A stretch of DNA of 64,000 nucleotides from Pantoea endophytica (GTDB lineage Bacteria; Pseudomonadota; Gammaproteobacteria; Enterobacterales; Enterobacteriaceae), in the NCBI RefSeq assembly GCF_002858935.1, contig NZ_PJRT01000029.1, positions 62,001 to 126,000 on the forward strand, written 5' to 3'. Of this stretch, positions 29,860 through 39,372 are shown in pieces. Under the pieces are notes generated by a model. It was not told where the DNA came from. It saw nothing but the letters and a program-made list of their open reading frames with translations, and did no database searches. A program made the translations under genes and the position numbers. Positions within the stretch are counted from its first letter, which is position 1. Every line of letters starts with the position of its first letter.

Positions 29860-30765
29860 TCAGGCGGCGGAATCGGGAAGGGTCGCGCTACGCGGCTTAC
29901 GCAGCGGGGTTTTCAGCCGTTGCGCCAGAATAACACCTACTAACGTCATGCCGCCGCCAATCCAGTGATAGCCATGCAGCTGCTCATGCAGGAACATCAC
30001 GGCAATAATGGCCGTAAACACCGGCACGAAGTTCATAAAAATGCTGGTGGTGCTGGCGCCCAGACGCTGCACGCCAAGGATCCACAGGAACGGCGCGATG
30101 ATCGACGCAAACAGCCCGGCATACAGCACCAGCGGCAGATTGTGCATGTTGAGCGTGACATCCGGCGCGCGCAGGAAGCCAGGCAGCAACAGCAGCACGC
30201 CAAAGAAAATCTGCACATACAGGCTTTGCCAGGTCGGCAGCGGAATCGCCCAGCGCTTGGTCAGCACGCCGTACAAGGCATACGAGGTCGATGCTGCCAG
30301 CATCATCAATTCGCCATTGCCGAGCCGTTGATTCAGCAGCTGCGCCGGATTGCCTTCGCTCACCAGCCACACCAAACCAGCGAACGACAGCACGCCGCCA
30401 ATCAGAATGCCGCGCGTCGGCGCGAGGCGCAGCACAACCAGACTGAGCAGGATGGTCAGCAGCGGAATGGTCGCGCCGAGAATTCCCATCATCACCGCAG
30501 AAACGCTGTGCGCCGCGTAATAGGCGAGACTTTGATACAGCACCATGCCAAGCAGACCCAGGAACAGCAATCGCCAGCCGTTGGCTTTAATGGTGTGACG
30601 ATGGCGCCACACGCCCGGCAGGCAAAACGGTGTTAGTACTACTAGCGCCAGCAGCCAGCGATAGAAGGAGATCGCCGCAGGATCGATACTTCCCGCCGAG
30701 AGTTTGCTGACGATAGTGTTGATCGACCAGATCAATACCGCGATCAGCGGAAACAGTAAATTCAT
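29860..30765 (-). CDS. EamA-family inner-membrane exporter (second copy type)
   Basis: The 301-residue protein has ten membrane helices in two EamA halves; the N-terminus MNLLFPLIAVLIWSINTIVSK and the second-half block LMMLAASTSYALYGVLTKRW are typical of the family. It is divergent from an AraC-type regulator at 30860, repeating the gene pair at 387-2336, although the proteins themselves are only distantly similar. The pair is inserted between flk and pdxB relative to E. coli. It resembles the NimT-like arrangement (exporter plus AraC), but the substrate cannot be read. Confidence 0.82.
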   Translation of the reverse strand: MNLLFPLIAVLIWSINTIVSKLSAGSIDPAAISFYRWLLALVVLTPFCLPGVWRHRHTIKANGWRLLFLGLLGMVLYQSLAYYAAHSVSAVMMGILGATIPLLTILLSLVVLRLAPTRGILIGGVLSFAGLVWLVSEGNPAQLLNQRLGNGELMMLAASTSYALYGVLTKRWAIPLPTWQSLYVQIFFGVLLLLPGFLRAPDVTLNMHNLPLVLYAGLFASIIAPFLWILGVQRLGASTTSIFMNFVPVFTAIIAVMFLHEQLHGYHWIGGGMTLVGVILAQRLKTPLRKPRSATLPDSAA

Positions 30766-30859
30766 GATACAGCTCCTCAGATAATCGCGAATAGTTTACG
30801 TTTGACCGGTTTAAAGCAGATAGTTAAAATCGGACAATATTTGTTAGTGACCGGACAGA

Positions 30860-31639
30860 ATGAATCTACAAGTCGAATACCAGCCGCCGATTGATGCGCC
30901 TTTGCTGCGCTTCTTCATGCGTTATGACGAGGTCAACGCCAAAACCGAATACCTCACCCATGTGCATGATTGGGGTCAGGTGATTTTCGTCACCAGCCAC
31001 GTGCTGGAGATGGAAGTGGAGGGCGAACGTCTGCTGACGCCCGCAGATATCCCGATCTGGATTCCGGCCGGCCATCGTCACAGCAGCTACAATCACAACG
31101 AAGCGCGTTTTCGCACCTTTAATCTCGCCGCCGATCTCTGCGCGGGCCTGCCGGATAAAGCCTGTTTATTGCATGTCGATGCCATTGGGCACGCCATCAT
31201 GAATGATTTTGCCCGCCGTGAACTGGAGCAGCCGCAAACGCAAGCCGACTGGCGCATGTGTGAAGTGTTGATCGATCGGCTGCGTCTGGCGCCGGTGCAT
31301 AACAGCTTTTTGCCGATGTCGGATGACAAATTCCTCGCGCCGATTCTGCGCGCGCTTGAAGCGCATCCCGGCGATAACACCACGCTGGCACAATGGGCGA
31401 AGCGCGTGTTCACCACCGAGCGTACGCTAGCGCGACGCTGTCAGCAGCAGTTGAATATGTCATTCAGCGAGTGGCGGCAGCGTTTACGCTTTCTGCGTGC
31501 TATCGCGCTGCTGGAGCAGGGCTGCAGCGTGCAGGGCATCGCTCACGAGCTGGGTTACAGCTCGGCGTCGGCGCTCATTGTGATGTTCCAGCAGCAGGCC
31601 GGTACCACGCCCGATCGCTATCGTAGTCGGTTAGGTTAA
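30860..31639 (+). CDS. AraC-family transcriptional regulator with N-terminal cupin domain
   Basis: The 259-residue protein has a cupin-type sensor (about residues 15-90; HVHDWGQVIF and IWIPAGHRHSSYN) and a C-terminal AraC DNA-binding region (about 160-255; LAQWAKRVFTTERTLARR and VQGIAHELGYSSASALIVMF). The plan is that of NimR-type regulators, which control a divergent exporter. Gap to the exporter gene is 94 bp. Ligand unknown. Confidence 0.85.
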   Translation: MNLQVEYQPPIDAPLLRFFMRYDEVNAKTEYLTHVHDWGQVIFVTSHVLEMEVEGERLLTPADIPIWIPAGHRHSSYNHNEARFRTFNLAADLCAGLPDKACLLHVDAIGHAIMNDFARRELEQPQTQADWRMCEVLIDRLRLAPVHNSFLPMSDDKFLAPILRALEAHPGDNTTLAQWAKRVFTTERTLARRCQQQLNMSFSEWRQRLRFLRAIALLEQGCSVQGIAHELGYSSASALIVMFQQQAGTTPDRYRSRLG

Positions 31640-31695
31640 TCCCCGGCTTTATGGCAAAATACGCGCCTTAAATTTTTGCAGACAGGACCGCCGCA

Positions 31696-32820
31696 GTGAA
31701 AATTCTCGTCGATGAAAATATGCCTTATGCCCGTGAACTCTTCAGCCGCACCGGCGATGTGCTCGCGGTGCCGGGACGTCCGTTGCCGGAAGCTGAGCTG
31801 CAGGACGCCAGCGGATTGATGGTGCGTTCCGTCACCAAAGTGAATGCGGCACTGCTGGCCGGTACGCCGGTGAAGTTTGTCGGCACCGCGACCGCCGGCA
31901 CCGATCATATTGATGAAGCATCACTGGCGGCGGCAGGCATCAGCTTCTCTGCGGCGCCTGGCTGTAATGCCATTGCGGTGGTGGAGTATGTGTTCTCCTC
32001 GCTGCTGCTGCTGGCGGAGCGCGATGGTTTTGCACTGCGCGATCGCACCGTGGGCATTGTTGGCGTGGGGAATGTTGGCGGCCGCCTGCAGAAGCGTCTG
32101 CAAGCCTGGGGCGTGAAAACGCTGCTGTGCGATCCACCGCGCGCCGATCGTGGCGATCAGGAAACCTTCCATTCGCTGGATGATCTGGTGGCGCAGGCCG
32201 ACATCCTGACCTTCCACACGCCGCTGTTTAAAGATGGCCCGTATAAAAGCTGGCATTTGGCCGATGCGGCGCTGCTGATGGCGCTCAAACCCAACACTAT
32301 TCTGATCAACGCCTGCCGCGGTGCGGTGGTAGATAACGCGGCGCTGCTGGCAGTGCTGAAGATGCGCCACGATCTTAGCGTGGTATTGGATGTGTGGGAG
32401 CCGGAGCCGGATCTGTCGCTCGATCTGCTGGATAAAGTGGATATCGCCACCGCCCATATCGCTGGCTACACGCTGGAAGGTAAAGCGCGCGGCACCACGC
32501 AAGTGTTTGAAGCATGGTGCGACTTTAACGGCCAGCCGCAACAGGTGGCGTTGGAAAGCCTGCTGCCGGCACCTGAATTCGGTTCTGTCACCCTGCGCGG
32601 CAAGCTCGATCAGCCAACGCTAAAACGCTTAGTGCATCTGGTGTATGATGTGCGCCGCGACGATGCGCCACTGCGTAAAGTGGCGGCAAAGCCAGGCGAG
32701 TTTGATCGCCTGCGCAAGCAATATCAAGAGCGTCGTGAGTGGTCATCGCTGCAGGTGCATTGCGATGATGCGGAGACGGCGGCGATGCTCAATCAGCTTG
32801 GCTTCCGCGCCAGTTTGTAA
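31696..32820 (+). CDS. pdxB: erythronate-4-phosphate dehydrogenase PdxB
   Basis: The 374-residue D-2-hydroxyacid dehydrogenase oxidises 4-phosphoerythronate in pyridoxal 5'-phosphate synthesis. NAD-binding [10 protein letters not shown] is at about 123-132; catalytic Arg208 (ACRGAVVDN), Glu237 (VWEPEPD) and His254 ([11 protein letters not shown]) are all present. Translation starts at a GTG at 31696. The C-terminal dimerisation domain ([20 protein letters not shown]) is conserved. Confidence 0.96.
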   Translation: MKILVDENMPYARELFSRTGDVLAVPGRPLPEAELQDASGLMVRSVTKVNAALLAGTPVKFVGTATAGTDHIDEASLAAAGISFSAAPGCNAIAVVEYVFSSLLLLAERDGFALRDRTVGIVGVGNVGGRLQKRLQAWGVKTLLCDPPRADRGDQETFHSLDDLVAQADILTFHTPLFKDGPYKSWHLADAALLMALKPNTILINACRGAVVDNAALLAVLKMRHDLSVVLDVWEPEPDLSLDLLDKVDIATAHIAGYTLEGKARGTTQVFEAWCDFNGQPQQVALESLLPAPEFGSVTLRGKLDQPTLKRLVHLVYDVRRDDAPLRKVAAKPGEFDRLRKQYQERREWSSLQVHCDDAETAAMLNQLGFRASL

Positions 32821-32869
32821 AGAAATTTCAATCACCTGCACTATTGCGGGGGATAATTCCTAAATCTCG

Positions 32870-32898
32870 GGCGATGTTTTCATCGCCTTCTGTTTTTG
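32870..32898 (+). terminator. hairpin with T-rich tail between pdxB and usg
   Basis: GGCGATG / CATCGCC with loop TTTT is followed by TTCTGTTTTTGTG. It can act as a terminator or attenuator; usg starts 24 bp after it. Confidence 0.55.
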
Positions 32899-32921
32899 TG
32901 TCAATCTCTGGAGTAACCAAC

Positions 32922-33932
32922 ATGTCTGACGGCTGGAATATCGCGCTTTTGGGCGCAACAGGCGCAGTAGGGAACGCTGTACTGGAACTGCTGGCTGAAC
33001 GCCAGTTCCCGGTTGGTGAGTTGTATTTGCTGGCGAGTGAAAACGGTGCCGGTGAGAACAAACGTTTTGAGGGACGTACCGTGCTGGTGCAGGACGTGGC
33101 CGAATTTGACTGGACGCAAGTGCAGCTGGCGTTCTTCACTGCGGGTCGTGAAGCCTCGGCGCGCTATGCCGAAGAAGCCGCCAGCCAGGGTTGTCTGGTG
33201 ATCGATAGCAGCGATCTGTTTGCGCTCGAACCGGATGTGCCGCTGGTGGTGCCGGATGTGAATCCACAGGTGCTGGCGGATTACCGCAATCGCAACATCA
33301 TTACCGTTGCCGACAGCCTGGTAAGCCAGCTGCTGTGCTCAATCAAACCGCTGGTGGATCTGGCTGGTCTGAGCCGTTTGCAGGTTACCAACCTGATTGC
33401 GGCCTCAAGCCATGGTAAAGCGGCGGTTGATGGTTTGGCCGGTGAAAGTGCGCGTTTGCTGAACGGCGTGCCGGCGGAAACGCACTATTTTGGCCGCCAG
33501 CTGGCGTTCAACATTTTGCCGCTGCTGGCGGACAGCAATGGCAGCGTCGAGAGCGAACGTCGCGTGGTTGAGCAGGTACGTAAAGTGCTGCAGGACGAAG
33601 GTTTGCCGATCGCGGTAAGCAGCGTGCAGGCGCCGGTGTTCTACGGCAATGCGCAGATCGTACACGTGGAGAATCTGCGTCCGCTCTCTGCAGAAGAAGC
33701 GCGCGATGAACTGGGCCGCTCCGGTGATATCAACCTGACTGAAGAGAGCGATTACCCCACGCAGGTGGGCGATGCGTCCGGCAGCGACGTGCTGAGCATT
33801 GGCTGCGTGCGCAATGATTACGGCATCCCAGAGCTGCTGCAGTTCTGGTCTGTGGCAGACAACATCCGTTTCGGCGGTGCACTGATGGCGGTGAAAACCG
33901 CTGAGAAACTGGTGCAGGAGTATTTCTATTAA
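32922..33932 (+). CDS. usg: Usg, aspartate-semialdehyde dehydrogenase-like protein
   Basis: The 336-residue protein has the Asd fold: NAD(P)-binding [19 protein letters not shown] at the N-terminus and a dimerisation domain. In true aspartate-semialdehyde dehydrogenases the catalytic cysteine is in an NC motif; the aligned segment here is [12 protein letters not shown] with Ser132 instead. Usg proteins have no confirmed enzyme activity. The ATG at 32922 follows CTGGAG. The stop overlaps truA by one base. Confidence 0.92.
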   Translation: MSDGWNIALLGATGAVGNAVLELLAERQFPVGELYLLASENGAGENKRFEGRTVLVQDVAEFDWTQVQLAFFTAGREASARYAEEAASQGCLVIDSSDLFALEPDVPLVVPDVNPQVLADYRNRNIITVADSLVSQLLCSIKPLVDLAGLSRLQVTNLIAASSHGKAAVDGLAGESARLLNGVPAETHYFGRQLAFNILPLLADSNGSVESERRVVEQVRKVLQDEGLPIAVSSVQAPVFYGNAQIVHVENLRPLSAEEARDELGRSGDINLTEESDYPTQVGDASGSDVLSIGCVRNDYGIPELLQFWSVADNIRFGGALMAVKTAEKLVQEYFY

Positions 33933-34738
33933 TGTTGCCTGAAGGGAAAACGCTTAAGCTGGCGTTGGGTATTGAATACGATGGCAGCCGTTATTACGGC
34001 TGGCAGCGGCAAAATGAAGTGCGCAGCGTGCAGGAAAAGCTGGAAAAGGCGTTGTCGAAAGTGGCCGATCATCCGGTGGTGGTGTTCTGCGCGGGCCGTA
34101 CCGATGCTGGTGTGCATGGCACCGGACAAGTGGTGCATTTCGAAACCACCTCACCGCGTGCTGACGCAGCCTGGACGTTGGGCGTGAATGCCAATCTGCC
34201 CGATGACATCGCGGTGCGCTGGGTGAAAGCGGTGCCGGACGAGTTTCATGCGCGTTTTAGCGCCACGGCACGCCGCTATCGCTACGTGATTTACAACCAT
34301 CGGCTGCGTCCGGCGATTCTGGGCAATGGCATTACCCATTATTACCATCCGCTGGATGCAGAGAAGATGCAGCGCGCTGGTCAGGCGCTGATTGGCGAGA
34401 ATGACTTCACTTCGTTCCGCGCGGTGCAGTGTCAGTCACGCACGCCTTGGCGCAACGTGATGCATCTCAACGTCACGCGTCATGGGCCGTATGTGGTGGT
34501 GGATATCAAAGCCAATGCATTTGTGCATCACATGGTGCGTAATATTGTCGGCAGCCTGATGGAAATCGGCACCGGCAACCAGCCGGAAGAGTGGATGGCG
34601 ACGCTGCTCGCGGCCAAAGATCGTAAGCTGGCGGCGGCGACCGCCAAAGCCGAAGGCCTTTATCTGGTAGCGGTGGATTATCCATCCCACTTTGCATTAC
34701 CTCAGCCTGCGTTGGGACCGTTGTTCCTCGCGGATTAA
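33932..34738 (+). CDS. truA: tRNA pseudouridine(38-40) synthase TruA
   Basis: The 268-residue enzyme makes pseudouridine at positions 38-40 of the anticodon stem-loop. The catalytic Asp58 is in [19 protein letters not shown]. It starts at an ATG overlapping the usg stop. E. coli TruA is 270 residues. Confidence 0.96.
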   Translation: MLPEGKTLKLALGIEYDGSRYYGWQRQNEVRSVQEKLEKALSKVADHPVVVFCAGRTDAGVHGTGQVVHFETTSPRADAAWTLGVNANLPDDIAVRWVKAVPDEFHARFSATARRYRYVIYNHRLRPAILGNGITHYYHPLDAEKMQRAGQALIGENDFTSFRAVQCQSRTPWRNVMHLNVTRHGPYVVVDIKANAFVHHMVRNIVGSLMEIGTGNQPEEWMATLLAAKDRKLAAATAKAEGLYLVAVDYPSHFALPQPALGPLFLAD

Positions 34739-34774
34739 CCGTTAATTGTTGGGTGTTAGGGGAGTTGTAGTTAT

Positions 34775-35428
34775 ATGGATTTCATCCACTTTTTAGTCGA
34801 TTTTATTCTGCATATTGATGTGCATTTGGCCGAGCTGGTGGCGCAGTACGGCATCTGGATTTACGCCATTCTGTTCCTGATTCTGTTCTGTGAAACCGGT
34901 TTGGTGGTCACGCCGTTCCTGCCAGGCGATTCCCTGCTGTTTGTTGCCGGTGCGCTGGCGGCCTTGCCGGGGAACGATCTCAACGTGCACCTGATGGTAA
35001 CGCTGTTGGTGATCGCCGCCATCCTCGGTGATGCGGTGAACTACACGATTGGGCGTCTGTTCGGCGAGAAGCTGTTCAGCAATCCGAACTCGAAAATTTT
35101 CCGTCGCAGTTACCTGGATAAAACCCACGCGTTCTACGATCGTCACGGCGGCAAAACCATTATACTTGCGCGCTTTGTACCAATCGTGCGAACCTTTGCC
35201 CCCTTTGTTGCGGGGATGGGACACATGTCTTATCGCCACTTCGCGCTCTACAATGTGACGGGCGCACTGCTGTGGGTGCTGCTGTTCTCTTACGCTGGTT
35301 ACCTGTTTGGCGACCTGCCGGTTGTGCAGGAGAACCTGAAGCTGCTGATCGTCGGCATCATCGTGGTTTCTATACTGCCAGGCGTAATTGAAGTGTGGCG
35401 TCATCGCCGCCAGCAGAAGTCGCAGTAA
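34775..35428 (+). CDS. dedA: DedA family inner-membrane protein
   Basis: The 217-residue polytopic protein belongs to the DedA/VTT family linked to lipid carrier flipping, membrane potential and envelope stress. Family blocks are [19 protein letters not shown] and the amphipathic [18 protein letters not shown]. Position between truA and accD is conserved. Confidence 0.94.
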   Translation: MDFIHFLVDFILHIDVHLAELVAQYGIWIYAILFLILFCETGLVVTPFLPGDSLLFVAGALAALPGNDLNVHLMVTLLVIAAILGDAVNYTIGRLFGEKLFSNPNSKIFRRSYLDKTHAFYDRHGGKTIILARFVPIVRTFAPFVAGMGHMSYRHFALYNVTGALLWVLLFSYAGYLFGDLPVVQENLKLLIVGIIVVSILPGVIEVWRHRRQQKSQ

Positions 35429-35492
35429 GCTCGTTACCAGATTTTTATCCACAGCGTGAACGGGTTGTGGTTTAATGAGCGACATTTACGGC

Positions 35493-35514
35493 CTGCTGAA
35501 GGTGATTTCAGCAG
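35493..35514 (+). other. hairpin in the accD leader
   Basis: The perfect 8-bp stem CTGCTGAA / TTCAGCAG with a 6-base loop lies 46 bp before the accD ATG. No T run follows, so it is a leader structure rather than a terminator. A TTTAAT at 35471-35476 upstream could be a -10 box. Confidence 0.4.
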
Positions 35515-35560
35515 CAATGAGAAGACTGGACCAGGTCAGCATTAAATAGAAAGGTCATCA

Positions 35561-36469
35561 ATGAGCTGGATTGAACGCATACTGAATAAAAGCACTGCCA
35601 CGCCAACGCGCAAAGCCAGCATCCCGGAAGGGGTGTGGACCAAGTGCGATAGTTGTGGGCAGGTGCTGTACCGCGCCGAGCTGGAGCGTAACCTCGAGGT
35701 CTGCCCGAAGTGCGACCATCACATGCGCATGCACGCCCGTGAGCGTCTGCATAGCATGCTGGATGAAGGTTCGCTGGTTGAGCTGGGCAGCGAGCTGGAA
35801 CCGAAAGATCTGCTGAAGTTCCGCGACTCGAAGAAGTATAAAGACCGTTTGGTCGCCGCACAGAAAGACACCGGTGAGAAAGATGCGCTGGTGGCGATGA
35901 AAGGCACGCTGCACGGCATGCCAATTGTTGCTGTGGCCTTTGAGTTCTCCTTTATGGGCGGCTCAATGGGTTCAGTGGTTGGCGCGCGCTTTGTGCGTGG
36001 CGTTGAGCAGGCGTTGGAAGACAACTGCCCACTGATCTGCTTCTCCGCGTCAGGCGGTGCACGTATGCAGGAAGCGCTGCAGTCGCTGATGCAGATGGCG
36101 AAAACCAGTGCGGCACTGGCGAAAATGCAGGAGCGCGGCTTGCCGTACATCTCCGTGCTGACTGACCCAACCATGGGCGGCGTTTCAGCCAGCTTCGCGA
36201 TGCTGGGCGATCTCAACGTGGCGGAACCGAAAGCGCTGATTGGCTTTGCCGGTCCACGCGTTATCGAGCAGACCGTGCGTGAAAAACTGCCGCCGGGCTT
36301 CCAGCGCAGTGAGTTCCTGATCGAGAAAGGCGCGATCGACATGATCATCCGTCGTCCGGAAATGCGCTTTAAGCTGGCAAGCCTGCTGGCGAAAATGATG
36401 AACCTGCCAGCGCCGCAGCTGGATGGTGATCAGCCAAATGTGGCTGAGCCGGAGAGCAACGAAGCCTGA
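35561..36469 (+). CDS. accD: acetyl-CoA carboxylase carboxyltransferase subunit beta
   Basis: The 302-residue subunit pairs with AccA to transfer carboxyl from biotin to acetyl-CoA, the first step of fatty acid synthesis. The N-terminal zinc ribbon has Cys29, Cys32, Cys48 and Cys51 (WTKCDSC...VCPKC). The crotonase-fold core includes [20 protein letters not shown] and [24 protein letters not shown] precedes the ATG. Confidence 0.97.
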   Translation: MSWIERILNKSTATPTRKASIPEGVWTKCDSCGQVLYRAELERNLEVCPKCDHHMRMHARERLHSMLDEGSLVELGSELEPKDLLKFRDSKKYKDRLVAAQKDTGEKDALVAMKGTLHGMPIVAVAFEFSFMGGSMGSVVGARFVRGVEQALEDNCPLICFSASGGARMQEALQSLMQMAKTSAALAKMQERGLPYISVLTDPTMGGVSASFAMLGDLNVAEPKALIGFAGPRVIEQTVREKLPPGFQRSEFLIEKGAIDMIIRRPEMRFKLASLLAKMMNLPAPQLDGDQPNVAEPESNEA

Positions 36470-36595
36470 CAGGCAACGGAATGAGGCAGTAATGTTTCCT
36501 TCCTCCAATGCACCGTCTACATTGAATACTTAAGGTTGCATCCAACGTGGTCCGCGACCTTAAGTTACTCGATGTATTGATTTTGAACGGGACAC

Positions 36596-37861
36596 ATGGA
36601 CAAATCTCTTCCTCAAGCCACGTCGCCTTTGGCCACGTGGCTTCATTATCTTGAGCATCTGCATTCGCAGGCCATTGAACTGGGTCTGGATCGTATTCAA
36701 CGCGTCGCCGCACGCCTCGACCTGCTCAAACCCGCTCCTTTTGTCTTCACCGTCGCCGGTACCAATGGCAAAGGCACCACCTGCCGCATGCTGGAAACGC
36801 TATTGATGGCCGCGGGCTATCGCGTGGGCGTTTACAGCTCGCCACATCTGGTGCGTTACACCGAACGTGTACGGGTGCAGGGCGCTGAACTGGATGAAGC
36901 GCAGCACAGCGCCAGTTTTGCCGCGATTGAAGCCGGGCGCGGTGACACTTCACTGACCTATTTTGAGTTCGGCACCTTGTCGGCCTTCAATCTGTTCCGC
37001 GCGGCGAATCTCGACGTGGTGATCCTTGAAGTCGGCCTGGGCGGACGTCTTGATGCCACCAATATTGTCGATGCCGACGTGGCAGTGATCACCAGCATCG
37101 CGCTCGATCACACCGATTGGCTGGGTCCTGATCGTGAAAGTATCGGTCGGGAAAAAGCCGGCGTGTTCCGCGCAGGTAAACCAGCAATTGTCGGTGAAGC
37201 CGATATGCCGGGCACCATCGCCGACGTCGCAGCGGAGAAGGGTGCGGTGTTGCTGCAGCGCAATCGCGACTGGCAGTGGCAGCAAACGGGTACCAGCTGG
37301 ACGTTGCAGGATGCGCACGGCGAGCTGCGCGATTTACCGCTGCCGCAGGTGCCGTTACCCAATGCCGCCACCGCGCTGACCGCACTGCGTGCGTCGGGTT
37401 TAACGGTAAGCGAAGCGATTATTCGTCAGCATCTGCCGCTGGCGATTCTGCCGGGGCGTTTCCAGACCGTCAGCGAAGCGCCGCGCGTCATTCTCGATGT
37501 GGCGCACAATCCGCATGCCGCTTATTATCTGGCTTCGCGTCTGGCTGAAGAGCCGCACAGCGGTGAAGTGCATGCGGTGGTCGGCATGCTGCACGACAAA
37601 GATATCGCGGGCACGCTGGCGGCGCTGGCACCACAGGTTGATCGCTGGTACTGCGCGCCGCTCGACGGTCCGCGCGGTGCCTCCGCCGATGAGCTGCTGG
37701 CTCATCTGGACGGCGGTGTGGCTTACAGCAACGTTGATGCAGCCTGGCAAGCGGCGCGTCAGCAGGCGCGTCCCGAAGATGTGATTCTGGTGTGTGGCTC
37801 TTTCCACACCGTAGCGCAGGTTATGGAATCGATGGCAGCGGAGAACGGCAGTGGCAAGTAA
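36596..37861 (+). CDS. folC: bifunctional folylpolyglutamate synthase / dihydrofolate synthase
   Basis: The 421-residue ATP-dependent ligase adds glutamate to dihydropteroate and to folates. The P-loop is GTNGKGTT (residues 55-62), the omega-loop region SSPHLVRYTERVRV and the second signature VILEVGLGGRLDATNIVD are conserved. The 126-bp gap after accD has no clear promoter. dedD overlaps its end by 11 bases. Confidence 0.95.
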   Translation: MDKSLPQATSPLATWLHYLEHLHSQAIELGLDRIQRVAARLDLLKPAPFVFTVAGTNGKGTTCRMLETLLMAAGYRVGVYSSPHLVRYTERVRVQGAELDEAQHSASFAAIEAGRGDTSLTYFEFGTLSAFNLFRAANLDVVILEVGLGGRLDATNIVDADVAVITSIALDHTDWLGPDRESIGREKAGVFRAGKPAIVGEADMPGTIADVAAEKGAVLLQRNRDWQWQQTGTSWTLQDAHGELRDLPLPQVPLPNAATALTALRASGLTVSEAIIRQHLPLAILPGRFQTVSEAPRVILDVAHNPHAAYYLASRLAEEPHSGEVHAVVGMLHDKDIAGTLAALAPQVDRWYCAPLDGPRGASADELLAHLDGGVAYSNVDAAWQAARQQARPEDVILVCGSFHTVAQVMESMAAENGSGK

Positions 37862-38600
37862 GTTCCAAAATCGCTTAGTCGGTACGGTCATTCTGGTGGC
37901 GATTGGTGTCATCGTCTTGCCCGGCCTACTGGACGGTAAGAAGAAACATTATAAAGAAGAGTTCGCCGCCATTCCGCTGGTGCCAAAACCGGACGATCAG
38001 CAGGATAGCGAAATGGTGCCGCCGGTGACGCAACCCTTGCCGGCGCAGCCGCCGGAAGGGGCGGGCGCGGCCCAGAATCAGAACGGTGGTAAAACCGCCA
38101 CTAATGGCAGCGCGCAGCCCACTCAGAATAGCGAGCCCAGCGTGGTCACGCCGCCGCCGGTGCATCAGCAAGTGCAGCCGAAACCGGTGGAACAGTCGAA
38201 GCCAAAAGCGGTCGAGCAGCCGAAACCGAAGCCGGTTGAACAGCCGAAGCCAAAACCGGTGGAGCAAGCTAAGCCGAAGCCCGTCGAGCAGCCGAAACCG
38301 GTAGAGCAGTCGAAACCGGTGGAAACGCCGAAGCAGAGTGAACCCGCAGCGCCAGCTGGTCAGGCATTTGTGGTGCAGCTCGGAGCGCTGAAGAATGCGG
38401 CGAAAGTGAGCGAGATTGTGGCGCAGCTGCGTCTTTCCGGTTATCGCGCCTTTACCGTGCCGTCTACGCCGGTGCAGGGACAAATCACCCGCATTTACGT
38501 CGGTCCGGATGCCAATAAATCGAAGCTGCAAGGCTCGCTGAGTGAGTTGCAAAGCATCTCCGGCCTCGGTGGCGTGGTGAAACCGTATAGCGCGCGATAA
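37851..38600 (+). CDS. dedD: cell division protein DedD (SPOR domain)
   Basis: The 249-residue protein starts at a GTG inside the folC end (MASKFQNRL). It has a short cytoplasmic N-terminus, one membrane helix (about 8-26), a long proline- and lysine-rich periplasmic linker with repeated KPVEQ units (about residues 105-162), and a C-terminal SPOR domain (about 170-249) that binds denuded septal glycan. DedD promotes septal peptidoglycan synthesis. The repeat tract will vary in length between strains. Confidence 0.93.
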   Translation: MASKFQNRLVGTVILVAIGVIVLPGLLDGKKKHYKEEFAAIPLVPKPDDQQDSEMVPPVTQPLPAQPPEGAGAAQNQNGGKTATNGSAQPTQNSEPSVVTPPPVHQQVQPKPVEQSKPKAVEQPKPKPVEQPKPKPVEQAKPKPVEQPKPVEQSKPVETPKQSEPAAPAGQAFVVQLGALKNAAKVSEIVAQLRLSGYRAFTVPSTPVQGQITRIYVGPDANKSKLQGSLSELQSISGLGGVVKPYSAR

Positions 38601-38609
38601 CGCGCTGAT

Positions 38610-38655
38610 AAGCCGCGCCAATAGCAGAAAAAGGCGCGGCTTTACAAAATTTTTG
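38610..38655 (+). terminator. dedD terminator 1
   Basis: The 10-bp stem AAGCCGCGCC / GGCGCGGCTT (38610-38619 and 38633-38642) is followed by TACAAAATTTTTG. Confidence 0.75.
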
Positions 38656-38714
38656 TAGCGAAGCGCGACAGGAAAATCATTGAATATCAGTGGATTAAAT
38701 CACTGATAATACAC

Positions 38715-38747
38715 AGGGCGAGGAAAGTTTTTTTCATCGCCCTTTTT
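38715..38747 (+). terminator. dedD terminator 2, directly before the cvpA promoter
   Basis: AGGGCGA (38715-38721) pairs with TCGCCCT (38737-38743) and is followed by TTTT. It is a second stop in tandem that isolates cvpA-purF from upstream transcription. Confidence 0.65.
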
Positions 38748-38771
38748 GCGGAAACAGAACCGGAAAACCCT

Positions 38772-38800
38772 ACGCAAACGTTTTCTTTTTCTGTTAGAAT
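38772..38800 (+). promoter_or_regulatory. PurR operator and promoter of cvpA-purF
   Basis: ACGCAAACGTTTTCTT (38772-38787) is a full match to the PurR box consensus ACGCAAACGTTTTCNT, as at E. coli cvpA. TAGAAT at 38795-38800 is the likely -10. Confidence 0.92.
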
Positions 38801-38850
38801 GCGCCCCGAACTGGATGCAGGGGTGCGATAGCACTGGGCTGGAAGAGTTC

Positions 38851-39336
38851 ATGATCTGGATTGATTACGTCATTATTGCGGTAGTTGGTTTTTCGGCTCT
38901 GGTCAGCCTGATTCGCGGGTTTGTCCGGGAAGCCTTATCTCTCGTTACCTGGGGATGCGCGTTTTTTGTCGCCAGTCATTATTACGCCTACCTTGCAGTC
39001 TGGTTTACAGGTTTTGACGACGAACTGGTTCGCAACGGCATCGCTATCGCGGTGTTGTTTGTTGCCACCCTGATTGTGGGTGCCATCGTGAACTATGTGA
39101 TCGGCTCGCTGGTTGAAAAAACCGGCTTGTCGGGAACCGACAGGGTGTTGGGTGTCTGTTTCGGGGCGTTGCGCGGTGTGCTGATCGTGTCTGCTATGCT
39201 GTTCTTTCTCGATACATTCACCGGCTTTTCTAAAAGCCCGGACTGGCAACAGTCGCAACTCATTCCCCAGTTCAGTTACATCATCAGGTGGTTTTTCGAT
39301 TACCTGAAAAGCACGTCGAGTTTTTTACCCCGGTGA
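38851..39336 (+). CDS. cvpA: colicin V production protein CvpA
   Basis: The 161-residue inner-membrane protein has four membrane helices and the family start MIWIDYVIIAVVGFSALVSL, then RGFVREALSLVTW. Its molecular role is unclear; in E. coli it affects colicin V export and envelope stress tolerance. The ATG at 38851 is chosen by homology; the frame continues upstream through the promoter. First gene of the PurR-controlled unit. Confidence 0.94.
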   Translation: MIWIDYVIIAVVGFSALVSLIRGFVREALSLVTWGCAFFVASHYYAYLAVWFTGFDDELVRNGIAIAVLFVATLIVGAIVNYVIGSLVEKTGLSGTDRVLGVCFGALRGVLIVSAMLFFLDTFTGFSKSPDWQQSQLIPQFSYIIRWFFDYLKSTSSFLPR

Positions 39337-39372
39337 CACCATCGGGAGTGCGGCTAATGAGGAAATGACAAT

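Noticed and set aside
31921..32541. Open frame of 206 codons antisense to pdxB
   Set aside because: Shadow of pdxB codon usage; low-complexity Q/H/R-rich translation and no ribosome site.
34793..35485. Open frame of 230 codons antisense to dedA
   Set aside because: Lies wholly opposite dedA, and its translation has no recognisable domain.
35719..36348. Open frame of 209 codons antisense to accD
   Set aside because: Shadow of accD; Ser/Pro-rich translation typical of antisense frames in GC-rich genes.
38163..38340. Short direct repeats that might suggest a CRISPR or tandem DNA repeat
   Set aside because: They are in-frame KPVEQ codons of the DedD linker with no unique spacers.
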